A program made the position numbers and the translations under genes. From positions 212,520-276,519 of the forward strand of contig WGNI01000003.1 of the NCBI GenBank assembly GCA_016124655.1: 64,000 bases of DNA, given 5' to 3'. Of the stretch, positions 42,864 through 51,666 are shown piece after piece. The notes beneath the pieces are model-generated. The model had not been told where the DNA came from. It saw only the letters and a list, made by a program, of their open reading frames with translations, and made no database searches. This stretch comes from Alphaproteobacteria bacterium. Lineage in GTDB: Bacteria > Pseudomonadota > Alphaproteobacteria > Caulobacterales > Aquidulcibacteraceae. Within the stretch, counting starts at the first letter, position 1. The number at the start of each line of letters is the position of its first letter.

Positions 42864-43721
42864 CTATGTCTTCAGCCCAGCAGCGAACGCCAAAACTGCC
42901 GCCGCGAACTCTTCCGGTTTCTCTTCAGCGCAGAGGTGTCCACAATTGGCGAGTGTAACGCCGCGCACGTCCTCAGCAACCAAGCGCATTTGCTCCTCCA
43001 CGCCCGGATGGCCGTACTGGCCATTGATGGCCAGCACCGGCGTCTTGATCTTTGTCGCGGTCGCGGCGCGGATTTGTTCGCCAGTGGTCAGCGCGTCGCG
43101 ATACCAACCGAATGAGCCATGCAAGCCGCCCGGCTTCTTCAAACCTCGCACATATTCAGCTTTGTCCACTTCGCTTATCGCGCTGGGATCGGCAGCCATC
43201 GCGGTCAGGAAGTAGTCGACAAGTTCGGCTTCCTTGCCTGCCCACATCAAGGCCGGCAGGTGCGGCTGCGCGTTGAACGCAAACCACCAATAGACGAACG
43301 GATTGTCCTTCGTGAACGCGGTGAAGCGGTCGAGATTGTAACCGGGTAGCGGCTCATCGACATAAACCAGCCCGCGCACACGTTCTGGGCTCTCCGCCGC
43401 CAACAGCAGAGCCGACAGCGCACCCATGTCGTGGCCGACGACGATCGGCCGCTCTAACCCAAGCGCCGCCGCCACCTGGCGCAGGTCCTCGGCGATTGTA
43501 CGCCCGTCATAGCCTTCATGCGGCTTGTCGCTTTCGCCGTAGCCGCGCGCGTCAATCGCCACAACGCGATGGCGCGACGCCAGAAGCGGCATGAGCTTGC
43601 GCCAGTGATAGAGCGAGCCCATCCAGCCATGCAGCAACAGGATGGGCGGCCCCGCCCCCGCCATCGCAAAATGAAGCGTTACGCCGTTGGCGCGGAGCTT
43701 GCCATGTACCAATTCGCTCAT
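42864..43721 (-). CDS. Alpha/beta hydrolase, epoxide-hydrolase-like, second of two
   Basis: A 285-residue paralogue of the next hydrolase: HGWMGSLYHW, GYGESDKP, nucleophile elbow VGHDMGALSA with Asp at about 98, and catalytic His in LANCGHLCAEE. The start MSELVHGK at 43721 is chosen because it overlaps the upstream stop (ATGA); the longer frame adds Arg-rich sequence. The two paralogues may act on different stereoisomers or steps. Confidence 0.88.
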   Translation of the reverse strand: MSELVHGKLRANGVTLHFAMAGAGPPILLLHGWMGSLYHWRKLMPLLASRHRVVAIDARGYGESDKPHEGYDGRTIAEDLRQVAAALGLERPIVVGHDMGALSALLLAAESPERVRGLVYVDEPLPGYNLDRFTAFTKDNPFVYWWFAFNAQPHLPALMWAGKEAELVDYFLTAMAADPSAISEVDKAEYVRGLKKPGGLHGSFGWYRDALTTGEQIRAATATKIKTPVLAINGQYGHPGVEEQMRLVAEDVRGVTLANCGHLCAEEKPEEFAAAVLAFAAGLKT

Positions 43722-44626
43722 CCGGTCTCCTTGCGAGTGCACAGCCATTGTTTGACGGTCATCGGCGTAATGTCGCCGAACCGCGCGTTTTGCGGTGCGC
43801 GCAATTTGCCGGCGCCGCTCGCCATCAGCCGATGATACTGAAGCCCCGCCCACGGCGTCGGATCGTGCGGCGACGCGGCCTGCCGGCGCGCGATCTCCGC
43901 ATCGAGCGCCGCGAGATTGCCAAGCGAGACAAGATCAAACGATCGACCCGTGACGTCCCCAAGCAATGCGGTCAGGGCGCGCGGCGATTGGGTGTCGCCC
44001 GCGATCTCCAACTCGCCGGCGGGCAACGCTTCGTCGACCGCCGCCGCCGCAACATAAGCGGCCGTGTCGGCCGTGGTCGTGAAATCGTAAGGCTGATCTG
44101 CATCGCCCCAATATGTCACCGCGCGCTTTCGCCAATCGACCAACCCGAAAAAGGGTTGCGCCAGCATTTCCGTGAATGCGCCGTTCAGCGGATTGATCTG
44201 CGCGATGCCGCTGGCGGCGATCGCCGCGCGCGCGCGGGTGCGCCAGCCGAGAAACAGATGCTCGGCTTCGGTGACGCCGTCGAATCTTACTGAGTAATCG
44301 GACGCAACAAAACGCTGCGCCCCCGCCGCGCGTCCAATCGCGGCGAGGCGCGCTTGCCCATCGACGATGACATCCGGCCCGCCTTGCAGCGCAGAAACGA
44401 TGGCATCAACGCCGGCTGCGGCCGCCGGCAAACTCTCCGGCACGCCTACATCCGCGTCGACAATCACCGCGCCGTTCGCCGTCAGCGACGCCAGTTCGGC
44501 TGCCTTGAGGTGTCCCGCCCCGCCGCGCAGCATCAGCCGAACACGCGCGCCGCGCGCAATCAGTTGCTCCGCAATCTGACGTCCGAGCCAGCCAGATGCG
44601 CCGGCGACAAGCACTGTCTTGGTCAT
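43718..44626 (-). CDS. NmrA-like/isoflavone-reductase-like NAD(P)-binding protein
   Basis: A 302-residue atypical SDR beginning MTKTVLVAGASGWLGRQIAEQL, with the GxxGxxG cofactor loop at residues 9-15. There is no YxxxK; RFVASDYSVRF and the later PLNGAFTEML are typical of NmrA/isoflavone-reductase-like proteins. It could reduce a pathway intermediate or sense NADP redox state. The start at 44626 follows pirin's stop by 10 nt, in one operon. Confidence 0.82.
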   Translation of the reverse strand: MTKTVLVAGASGWLGRQIAEQLIARGARVRLMLRGGAGHLKAAELASLTANGAVIVDADVGVPESLPAAAAGVDAIVSALQGGPDVIVDGQARLAAIGRAAGAQRFVASDYSVRFDGVTEAEHLFLGWRTRARAAIAASGIAQINPLNGAFTEMLAQPFFGLVDWRKRAVTYWGDADQPYDFTTTADTAAYVAAAAVDEALPAGELEIAGDTQSPRALTALLGDVTGRSFDLVSLGNLAALDAEIARRQAASPHDPTPWAGLQYHRLMASGAGKLRAPQNARFGDITPMTVKQWLCTRKETG

Positions 44627-44636
44627 GGGTAAATCC

Positions 44637-45506
44637 TCAATCGTTCGGCGCCCAATCGGGCTGAGCCGCGAAAGGCGTGAGCGCCCCGAAGCCGCCCGAC
44701 TTGAAACGCGACGCAAAGCGCTGGAGCTGCGCCTGAGATGCCGCCACGAACGGGCCCCCCTGGACACGCGGGCTCTTCAATGGTGCGCCCGCGAATACCG
44801 TGAAGCGCGCTGCCTGGGTCGGCGCCGTGACGACGAGCTCATCGCCATCACGCGCGGTCAACGCGACTGCGCCGGCGGGAATGGTCACGCCTGCGACCTC
44901 AATGGCGCCGCTCAGCACAAACACGAACGCCGCCTCTGCGCTCCTCAGGTGTTGTTCGAAGCGCGCGCCCTTCTCCAAGTCGACATCGATCAGGCGTACG
45001 GGCGTGGGCGGCGTGAGCGGCGATGCAACGCCATTCGACTCGCCAAGCACTATGCGCACGGTCGCGCCATCTCGCTGAACGCGCGGAACGTCGCGCGCAC
45101 TCAGATGCAGCGCATGCGGCGCGACCTCGCGCTCCGCCGCATCATGATCGATCCAGATCTGATAGCCGCGCGCGATCGATCCCAGCCGCTCGGGTTGCTC
45201 CTCATGCTGAACGCCGCTGCCGGCCACCGTGACATGCAGCGCCCCCGGCGCGATGCGGTTTTTATTGCCGAGCGTATCCTGATTGAAAAACCCGATCGGA
45301 CTCTCCGGGAGAATGTAGGTCGCGACGGAGAAGCCCGCGTGGGGATGCGGCGGAAACGTCGGCGCCGCCATTTCATAGAGCGACACCATGATGAAAGGAT
45401 CGAGACGCGCCGCAATCTCGCCTCCGCCAAGATCGGAGGTGACGAGCCCGCCGCCATGGCGGCGCGCGGGCGGTTGGAGCGTCAAACTCAATGTACGCTG
45501 CGTCAT
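44637..45506 (-). CDS. Pirin-family bicupin protein
   Basis: A 289-residue bicupin. The N-terminal cupin has MAAPTFPPHPHAGFSVATYILP and GALHVTVAGSGVQHEEQP, giving a pirin metal site of His residues; the C-terminal cupin is degenerate. Some pirins are quercetin 2,3-dioxygenases, others regulators; which applies here is unknown. It is the first gene of the pirin-NmrA-hydrolase operon and is divergent from the LysR regulator. Confidence 0.88.
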   Translation of the reverse strand: MTQRTLSLTLQPPARRHGGGLVTSDLGGGEIAARLDPFIMVSLYEMAAPTFPPHPHAGFSVATYILPESPIGFFNQDTLGNKNRIAPGALHVTVAGSGVQHEEQPERLGSIARGYQIWIDHDAAEREVAPHALHLSARDVPRVQRDGATVRIVLGESNGVASPLTPPTPVRLIDVDLEKGARFEQHLRSAEAAFVFVLSGAIEVAGVTIPAGAVALTARDGDELVVTAPTQAARFTVFAGAPLKSPRVQGGPFVAASQAQLQRFASRFKSGGFGALTPFAAQPDWAPND

Positions 45507-45577
45507 GCAATCGCGCCTCCTTGAGCGGCTAGGTAAGCGCTTGCGCCATCGGGACTAGAGTGGACTTTCTGGATACA

Positions 45578-45598
45578 ATGTCCCACTTTTCGGGACAT
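45578..45598. promoter_or_regulatory. Inverted repeat between pirin and lysR-type genes
   Basis: ATGTCCC, seven bases, GGGACAT is a perfect 7-bp-arm repeat covering the LysR start codon and pointing into the shared promoter. It fits the autoregulatory T-N11-A type site bound by LysR proteins at divergent promoters. Confidence 0.55.
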
Positions 45599-46511
45599 GG
45601 ATTTGGACGCCCTTCGCGATTTCGTCGCCGTCATCGAAGCCGGCGGGGTCACGTCGGGCGCCGCACGCCGTGGCGCGCCGAAGCAGACCGTTTCGCGCCG
45701 CCTCTTGGCGCTGGAGACCATGCTTGGCGCGCGCCTGTTCGACCGTTCGAACCGCGCCTTGCGGCTTACGCCCGAAGGCCAATTGCTTCAGGAGCGGGCG
45801 CGTCGCCTGCTCGCCGATTTCGACGAAACCCGCCGCCTGCTCGCCGACCGCGCCTCCGCGCCCGCCGGACTTGTGCGCCTCTCCGCGCCGGTTCTGTTAG
45901 GCCAAACGCTGCTCGGGCGCCTCGCTGCGCGCGTGCTCGCCCGGCATCCTGAGATCACGCTCGAGATCGTCTTGTCGGATCGCCGCGTCGATCTGATCGA
46001 ACATGGCTTCGACGTCGCGATCCGTGTCGGTCGGCATGATGATTCTGCGCTCGTCAGCCGGGTGTTTGCGCGCGCTTCCACGATCGTGGTCGCCGCACCC
46101 AGCGCCATCGCCCAACACCCCCGCGTGCGCAGCCCGCGCGATCTCGCGCGCGTTCCATGCATTCTCTTTGGAGAGACAACCGGCGCCGGCGCCGCCTGGA
46201 CCCTGCAGCGAGGAGAATCGACGCAGAAGATCAAGGTCGCCGGCCGGCTCGCCGCGTCCTCGCTACAATTGTGCTTCGACGCTGCGTGCGCGGGCGGAGG
46301 CTTCGCAAGCGTGCCCGCCTATATTGCCGCGGACGCGATCAGTACGGGCGCGCTGCGCCGTGTATTGCCCACATGGCGAACGGGAGAGGTGGACATGCGG
46401 ATCCTCTATCCGTCCCGCCGCCTCATGTCGCCGCGTCTACGCGCATTTATCGATCTTGCTGTCGACACCTTGTCGGAAACTGATTTCGGTTCCAACGCGG
46501 CGCGTGATTAA
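45597..46511 (+). CDS. LysR-type transcriptional regulator
   Basis: A 304-residue LTTR. The N-terminal winged helix (MDLDALRDFVAVIEAGGVTSGAA, then KQTVSRRLLALETMLGARLFDRSNR) is followed by a periplasmic-binding-like effector domain. It probably controls the divergent pirin operon in response to a pathway metabolite. An ATGTCCC/GGGACAT repeat covers its start. Confidence 0.92.
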   Translation: MDLDALRDFVAVIEAGGVTSGAARRGAPKQTVSRRLLALETMLGARLFDRSNRALRLTPEGQLLQERARRLLADFDETRRLLADRASAPAGLVRLSAPVLLGQTLLGRLAARVLARHPEITLEIVLSDRRVDLIEHGFDVAIRVGRHDDSALVSRVFARASTIVVAAPSAIAQHPRVRSPRDLARVPCILFGETTGAGAAWTLQRGESTQKIKVAGRLAASSLQLCFDAACAGGGFASVPAYIAADAISTGALRRVLPTWRTGEVDMRILYPSRRLMSPRLRAFIDLAVDTLSETDFGSNAARD

Positions 46512-46567
46512 CGCCACGAACAACAGCGCTGATCTTCCAGGCTCATTCGATGGCTTTCTCCCTCGCT

Positions 46568-46734
46568 CAACCGCGTGGGCATGCGAGGCGCCATGCTTCT
46601 GCGTCCCCAGAGGCAAACGCAGACGGTGCGACGGCATGATCAGGGAAGGATCAATCTGCCTAATGAACGTGTCATCCCGGAAGCCGCGCAGCGGCTATCC
46701 GGGACCTCGCTCTGCATTGCGCACGACACGTCAC
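46568..46734. repeat. 167-bp dispersed repeat, copy 2
   Basis: Matches 24876-25042 over the same 167-bp length. Here it is not linked to a parA gene; downstream sequence is a gene-free stretch before gor. It holds the TCTGCGT/ACGCAGA hairpin and the TCATCCCGGAAG...TCCGGGACC pair. Confidence 0.8.
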
Positions 46735-46802
46735 AAGCGCTCCGCTCTCGCGCATGCGCGCTCGGCCGCGATAACATCCTTTGTCTTCGTGGATGCAGCG
46801 CG

Positions 46803-48164
46803 TTACGCGCTCTTCTCCCGCAGCAGCACCAATTCCTCCGCCGCCGTGGGATGCACCGCGCAGGTCTCGTCCCATTGCGCCTTGGTCAGCCCCGCCTTCA
46901 CCGCGATCGCGGCGATCTGGATCATTTCCGGCGCATCGCGCCCGACGATATGCACGCCGATCACTTTATGGCTCACCGGATGCACGATCAGCTTCATCAG
47001 CACGCGTTCGTCATTGCCCGCGAGAATATGTTTCATCGGCCGGAAACTGGTCTTGTAGACGTCGACATGCCCGAACTGGCGCCGCGCTTCCGCCTCTGTC
47101 ATGCCGACGCATCCGATCGGCGGGCGTCCGAACACGGCGGTCGCCACATCATGATGATCGAACGCCGTCGGATTGTTCTTGTAGACCGTCTCCACGAACG
47201 CGACCGCCTCGCGGATCGCAACGGGCGTCAGCGCCATCCGGTCGGTGACGTCCCCCAGCGCATAGATGTGATCGACATTCGTCTTCGAATGCGCATCCAC
47301 GATCACCGCGCCGTTCTCGCGCACATGCACGCCCGCTTCCTCAAGCCCAAGCGCCTGCGTGTTCGGCGATCGCCCCAGCGCCAGCATGGTCTGATCCGCT
47401 TCGATCCGCATGCCGTTGCCCAGCGTCACCAATTGCCCCGCGCCCGTGGGCGCGATCTGGCTGATTGTGGCGTTCAAGATCATCCGCACGCCGGTGCGCG
47501 CGAGTTCGTTCTGCACGAACGCGCGCACGTCTTCATCGAAGCCGCGCAGAATGTGTTCACCGCGATGCACCAGCGTTGTCTCCACGCCGAGCCCGGAAAA
47601 AATCGTCGCGAACTCCACCGCGATATAGCCGCCGCCGGCGATCACGATCTGCTTCGGCAAATCCTCCAGATGAAACGCTTCATTGGAGGTGATGGCGTGC
47701 TCCACGCCCTTGATCTCGCCAGGAATGGTCGGCCGACCGCCCGTCGCGATCAGCACGCGCTTGGCCGTCACCGCGCGCTTGGCTTTCTCAAGATAAAGCT
47801 TGTTCGGGCCCGCGAACCGCGCGCGATCCTCGATCGTCTCCACGCCCGCCTTGTCGAGATTGGCGCGATAAGCGGCCGAAAGCCGGCTCACTTCCGCCTG
47901 CACATTGTCGCGCAGGCTCGCCCAATCGAACCGCGCCCATTCCACGGTCCAGCCGAAGCCTTTCGCGTCCTTGAAATTCTGGCTGAACTCGGAGGCGTAG
48001 ACGAGCAGCTTCTTGGGCACGCAACCACGGATCACGCACGTGCCGCCGATGCGGTACTCCTCCGCGATCGCCACGCGCGCGCCGGTTTGCGCCGCAAGCC
48101 GCGCCGCGCGGACGCCGCCGGAGCCCGCGCCGATCACGAACAGATCGAAATCATAATCGGGCAT
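46803..48164 (-). CDS. gor: Glutathione-disulfide reductase
   Basis: A 453-residue FAD-dependent disulfide reductase. FAD loop VIGAGSGG, active-site disulfide GGTCVIRGCVPKK (C43 and C48), NAD(P) loop GGGYIAVEFA, and C-terminal HPTAAEE with the catalytic His at about 438. It reduces glutathione disulfide with NADPH in the cytoplasm. Stop and start are flanked by the 167-bp repeat and purL, from which it is separated by 26 nt. Confidence 0.93.
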   Translation of the reverse strand: MPDYDFDLFVIGAGSGGVRAARLAAQTGARVAIAEEYRIGGTCVIRGCVPKKLLVYASEFSQNFKDAKGFGWTVEWARFDWASLRDNVQAEVSRLSAAYRANLDKAGVETIEDRARFAGPNKLYLEKAKRAVTAKRVLIATGGRPTIPGEIKGVEHAITSNEAFHLEDLPKQIVIAGGGYIAVEFATIFSGLGVETTLVHRGEHILRGFDEDVRAFVQNELARTGVRMILNATISQIAPTGAGQLVTLGNGMRIEADQTMLALGRSPNTQALGLEEAGVHVRENGAVIVDAHSKTNVDHIYALGDVTDRMALTPVAIREAVAFVETVYKNNPTAFDHHDVATAVFGRPPIGCVGMTEAEARRQFGHVDVYKTSFRPMKHILAGNDERVLMKLIVHPVSHKVIGVHIVGRDAPEMIQIAAIAVKAGLTKAQWDETCAVHPTAAEELVLLREKSA

Positions 48165-48190
48165 CGGACCGTCCCCTTATCGCAGGCGCC

Positions 48191-50401
48191 TCAGACGCCG
48201 CCTTTCATATAGGAAGGCAGCCAGCCTTCATGCGCGGCGCGCAAATCCGTCAGCGCAACCGCGGCGCCGCCGGCGCTGACCGTATCAGAGCCAAACGTCC
48301 CCGCGACGGAAGCCGTTACGCCCGCCTCGCGCGCGCGCGCCATAACCGCGTCGCGATGCTCGGGCGCGACCGCCAGCAGATAGCGGCCCTGATCCTCGCC
48401 GAACAGCGCCGCATGCGCCGGCGCATCGCCAGGCGCGGCGAGCGCCACGCCGACATCCGCCGCCAGCGCCATGTCCGCCGCCGCGCACGCCAGCCCGCCG
48501 TCGGAAATGTCATGGCACGCCCGCGCCAGCCCATCGGCGATCAGCGCGCGCACAAAAGCGCCGTTGCGCTTCTCCGCGGCGAGATCCACCGGCGGCGGCG
48601 CGCCCTCTTCACGCCCGCATACCTCGCGCAGATAAAGCGATTGGCCAAGCCAGCCCTGCGCTTCTCCAATCACGATCAACGCATCGCTCGCGCGCGCGCC
48701 GCCGATGCCTGCGCGTTTTGAAACGTCGTCCAAAAGCCCCACCGCGCCGACCGTCGGCGTCGGCAAAATCGCCTGCCCATTTGTTTCATTGTAGAGTGAA
48801 ACATTGCCGCTCACGACAGGGAAATCGAGCGCCCGGCACGCCTCCGCCATGCCCTCGATTGCGGCCACGATCTGGCCCATGATCTCCGGCTTCTGCGGAT
48901 TGCCGAAATTGAGATTGTCCGTGATCGCCAAGGGCCGTGCGCCGACAGCGGTGAGATTGCGCCACGCTTCCGCCACCGCCTGTTTGCCGCCTTCAAACGG
49001 ATCGGCCTCGACATAGCGCGGCGTGACATCGCTCGTCATCGCCAGCGCGCGATCCGATCCATGCAGCCGCACAATCGCCGCATCGCCCTGATCGCCGGAC
49101 TCCGAAACGCTGTCGCCCATCACATGGCGATCATATTGCTCCCAGATCCACCGCTTTGACGCCATGTCTGGGCACGCCATCAGCTTCACAAGCGCCTGCG
49201 CAAACGGCGCCTCCGCAACTTCGGACGCATCGAGCTTCGGCAACGGCGCGGGCTTCACATACGGCCGCTCATACACCGGCGCCTCATCCGCCAGCGGCCC
49301 CAGCGGCAGATCGCACACGGCAGCGCCGTTCCACACCAGCACAAGCCGGCCCGTGTCCGTTGTCTTGCCGATCACGGCCGCATCGAGCCCCCACTTGTCG
49401 AAGATCGCTTTCGCCTCCGCCTCGCGGCCGGGCTTCAGCACCATCAACATGCGCTCCTGGCTTTCCGAGAGCATGAAATCATACGGGCTCATCTGCGCTT
49501 CGCGCGCGGGGATCGCGTCGATGTCGAGCTCGATGCCTGCGCCGCCTTTCGACGCCATCTCCACAGAGGAAGACGTCAGTCCCGCGGCGCCCATGTCCTG
49601 AATGCCGATGATCGCGTCGCTCTCCATCAATTCCAGACACGCTTCGATCAGAAGCTTCTCCAGGAACGGATCGCCGACTTGCACCGTCGGCCGCTGCGCT
49701 TCGGCCGCATCGTCGAATTCCGCCGACGCCATCGTCGCGCCGTGAATGCCGTCGCGCCCGGTCTTGGCGCCGACATAAACCACCGGATTGCCCGCGCCCT
49801 TCGCGGCGGAAGTAAAAATCCGGTCCGCGCGCGCCACGCCCACGCACATCGCATTGACGAGAATGTTGCCGTTATAGCGTGCGTGAAAGTTGGTTTCTCC
49901 CGCAACCGTCGGCACGCCCACGCAATTGCCGTAGCCGCCGATGCCGCGCACCACGCCGTCCACCAGCCGCCGTGTTTTCGCATGCGCGGGATCGCCGAAG
50001 CGCAGCGCGTTCAACAGCGCCACCGGCCGCGCGCCCATGGTGAACACGTCGCGCAGGATGCCGCCCACGCCCGTCGCCGCGCCCTGATAGGGCTCGATGT
50101 ACGAGGGATGGTTATGGCTCTCCATCTTGAAGATGCAGGCCAAGCCCTCGCCGATATCGATCGCGCCGGCGTTTTCCCCCGGCCCATAGATCACGTGCGG
50201 CCCGCTGGTCGGGAATTTCCGCAAATGCGCGCGCGAGGATTTGTACGAGCAATGCTCGCTCCACATCACCGAGAAGATGCCCAGTTCGATGACGTTCGGC
50301 GTGCGGCCGAGCTTGTCGAGGATCAGATCGTACTCGGCGCGGCTCAGCCCGAACTCCAGGGCCAGCTCAGCCGTGCCGGGACCGAGGTGCGGATGAGTCA
50401 T
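48191..50401 (-). CDS. purL: Phosphoribosylformylglycinamidine synthase, small (PurL) type
   Basis: A 736-residue PurL that, with PurQ and PurS, turns FGAR into FGAM in purine synthesis. The N-terminal [40 protein letters not shown] region (described by its EHCSYK motif) and [24 protein letters not shown] are diagnostic; [16 protein letters not shown] and GVGGGIRD-like segments follow. Length is right for the PurQ-less type. PurQ and PurS are not in this window. Confidence 0.95.
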   Translation of the reverse strand: MTHPHLGPGTAELALEFGLSRAEYDLILDKLGRTPNVIELGIFSVMWSEHCSYKSSRAHLRKFPTSGPHVIYGPGENAGAIDIGEGLACIFKMESHNHPSYIEPYQGAATGVGGILRDVFTMGARPVALLNALRFGDPAHAKTRRLVDGVVRGIGGYGNCVGVPTVAGETNFHARYNGNILVNAMCVGVARADRIFTSAAKGAGNPVVYVGAKTGRDGIHGATMASAEFDDAAEAQRPTVQVGDPFLEKLLIEACLELMESDAIIGIQDMGAAGLTSSSVEMASKGGAGIELDIDAIPAREAQMSPYDFMLSESQERMLMVLKPGREAEAKAIFDKWGLDAAVIGKTTDTGRLVLVWNGAAVCDLPLGPLADEAPVYERPYVKPAPLPKLDASEVAEAPFAQALVKLMACPDMASKRWIWEQYDRHVMGDSVSESGDQGDAAIVRLHGSDRALAMTSDVTPRYVEADPFEGGKQAVAEAWRNLTAVGARPLAITDNLNFGNPQKPEIMGQIVAAIEGMAEACRALDFPVVSGNVSLYNETNGQAILPTPTVGAVGLLDDVSKRAGIGGARASDALIVIGEAQGWLGQSLYLREVCGREEGAPPPVDLAAEKRNGAFVRALIADGLARACHDISDGGLACAAADMALAADVGVALAAPGDAPAHAALFGEDQGRYLLAVAPEHRDAVMARAREAGVTASVAGTFGSDTVSAGGAAVALTDLRAAHEGWLPSYMKGGV

Positions 50402-50449
50402 GGAGCGTGTGCTTAGCCGCGCCCGCCATGGGCGGCAATGCGATGGGTC

Positions 50450-50680
50450 TTACGGCCGCTTGCGGCCATGCGCCTCGTCCAGCGCGTCCAAGACCCGAAG
50501 GCCGACCTCGGGATCGCCACGCGCGGCGCACGCACGGAACCGCTGCTCGACATCAAACTCCGCGATCGCCCGCGTCGCAAACTCCTCCATGAGCTTGTTC
50601 AAGCTCACGCCGCGCTGCGTCGCGAGCGCGCGCAGGCGCTCGTGCTGGTCATCGGGGAGGCGGATCGTCAAGACGCTCAT
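50450..50680 (-). CDS. RHH/Arc-type antitoxin of a PIN toxin module
   Basis: A 76-residue protein: MSVLTIRLPDDQHERLRALA is a ribbon-helix-helix strand plus helix, followed by GVSLNKLMEEFATRA, then a toxin-binding tail. It overlaps the upstream toxin gene by 4 bp (ATGA), and is second in the operon, the reverse of the usual order. The start MSVLT at 50680 is chosen from a longer Arg-rich frame. Confidence 0.8.
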   Translation of the reverse strand: MSVLTIRLPDDQHERLRALATQRGVSLNKLMEEFATRAIAEFDVEQRFRACAARGDPEVGLRVLDALDEAHGRKRP

Positions 50681-51108
50681 GGCTGCTTTCTTTCTTGAAG
50701 GTACTCCGCGGCCGTCCGGATCGAAAGGCCGGGAAAGCGAAGCTCGGCGCCGCGGAAATCGCGGACGTTCTTTGTAATGATGGTCTTGGCGCCGGCCGCG
50801 AGCGCCAGCTCGATCAGATGATTGTCGCCATCGTCGGGAAGATTGGGCCGCCACAGAAAGTAAATGTTCGCCCAGTCGCTGACGCTCAGCAGCGCGTCAA
50901 ACAGGGCGCCACGCGCCGCCGCGTCGATGGGCGCGCTCGCAAACAGGGCGTCACGGGATAGAACTGCCTCATACCCGCTGAACAGCGCATTTCCAAAGAC
51001 GGGCCGCACGTCGCCCTGCAACGCCAGCCTCAGAACGGCCCTTGGCGCGCCCTCGGCATTGCGCACCGCGGAGATAAACACGCTCGTATCGAGAACCAGG
51101 CGAACCAC
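50677..51108 (-). CDS. PIN-domain toxin, toxin-first module
   Basis: A 143-residue PIN protein starting at GTG 51108 (VVRLVLDTSVFISA with the first catalytic Asp). EAVLSRDALF and the DGDNHLIELALAAGAKTIITKNVRDF segment supply further acidic residues, matching the putative TA toxin group. Read-through frames reach 51141, but the GTG start puts the PIN motif at the N-terminus and leaves a 30-bp palindrome just outside the gene. Probably a ribonuclease kept in check by the next gene. Confidence 0.8.
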   Translation of the reverse strand: MVRLVLDTSVFISAVRNAEGAPRAVLRLALQGDVRPVFGNALFSGYEAVLSRDALFASAPIDAAARGALFDALLSVSDWANIYFLWRPNLPDDGDNHLIELALAAGAKTIITKNVRDFRGAELRFPGLSIRTAAEYLQERKQP

Positions 51109-51109
51109 C

Positions 51110-51139
51110 GCTAATGATAGCATATATGCTATCATTAGC
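51110..51139. promoter_or_regulatory. 30-bp perfect palindrome, candidate TA operator
   Basis: 15-bp arms (GCTAATGATAGCATA and its complement) centred at 51124/51125. AT-rich in a GC-rich genome and positioned one base upstream of the toxin's preferred GTG start, in the gap between the toxin and maoC promoters. It is the likely site of autoregulation of the TA operon and may also affect the MaoC gene. Confidence 0.65.
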
Positions 51140-51211
51140 AATCCCAGGCCGACAGCCGCTCGACAGCCCGCCCCGCCCCCGCTACCCAGCCATCAGCGAA
51201 GGGAGAGTGCG

Positions 51212-51661
51212 ATGCGCGAAGTGGCGTACAAGGACGTGCCCAGCCTTGTCGGGCAGGAGATCGGGGTTTCGGATTGGCTGGAGATCACGCAGGAGCGGGT
51301 CAACCAGTTCGCCGACGCCACCGGCGACCACCAATGGATTCACGTCGATGTCGAGCGCGCCAATCGCGAAATGGGCGGCCCCATCGCGCATGGCTACCTC
51401 ACGCTCTCGCTGATCCCGCATCTTGGCGCGGGCCTCATGCGGGTCACCGGCGTCACCCGCGGCATCAATTACGGCTCGGATAAAGTCCGCTTCACCAACA
51501 TGGTGCGCATCGGCAAGCGCGTGCGCCTGCGCCAGAAACTCCTCTCCGCGGAGCCGAAATCCGGCGGCCTGCAGATGAAGAACGAATGCACCATCGAGAT
51601 CGAAGGCGAGGACCGCCCCGCCTGCGTCGCTGAAACGATTTCCGTCATCTACGGCGCCTGA
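51212..51661 (+). CDS. MaoC-family (R)-specific enoyl-CoA hydratase
   Basis: A 149-residue single hotdog-fold hydratase. The catalytic Asp and His are in FADATGDHQWIHVD (D39 and H44), followed by GPIAHGYLTLSLIPHL, the hydratase-2 motif. It hydrates trans-2-enoyl-CoA to (R)-3-hydroxyacyl-CoA. The ATG at 51212 has a GGGAG site upstream; the longer frame is rejected because it is low complexity and would cross the palindrome. Confidence 0.9.
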   Translation: MREVAYKDVPSLVGQEIGVSDWLEITQERVNQFADATGDHQWIHVDVERANREMGGPIAHGYLTLSLIPHLGAGLMRVTGVTRGINYGSDKVRFTNMVRIGKRVRLRQKLLSAEPKSGGLQMKNECTIEIEGEDRPACVAETISVIYGA

Positions 51662-51666
51662 GCGGC

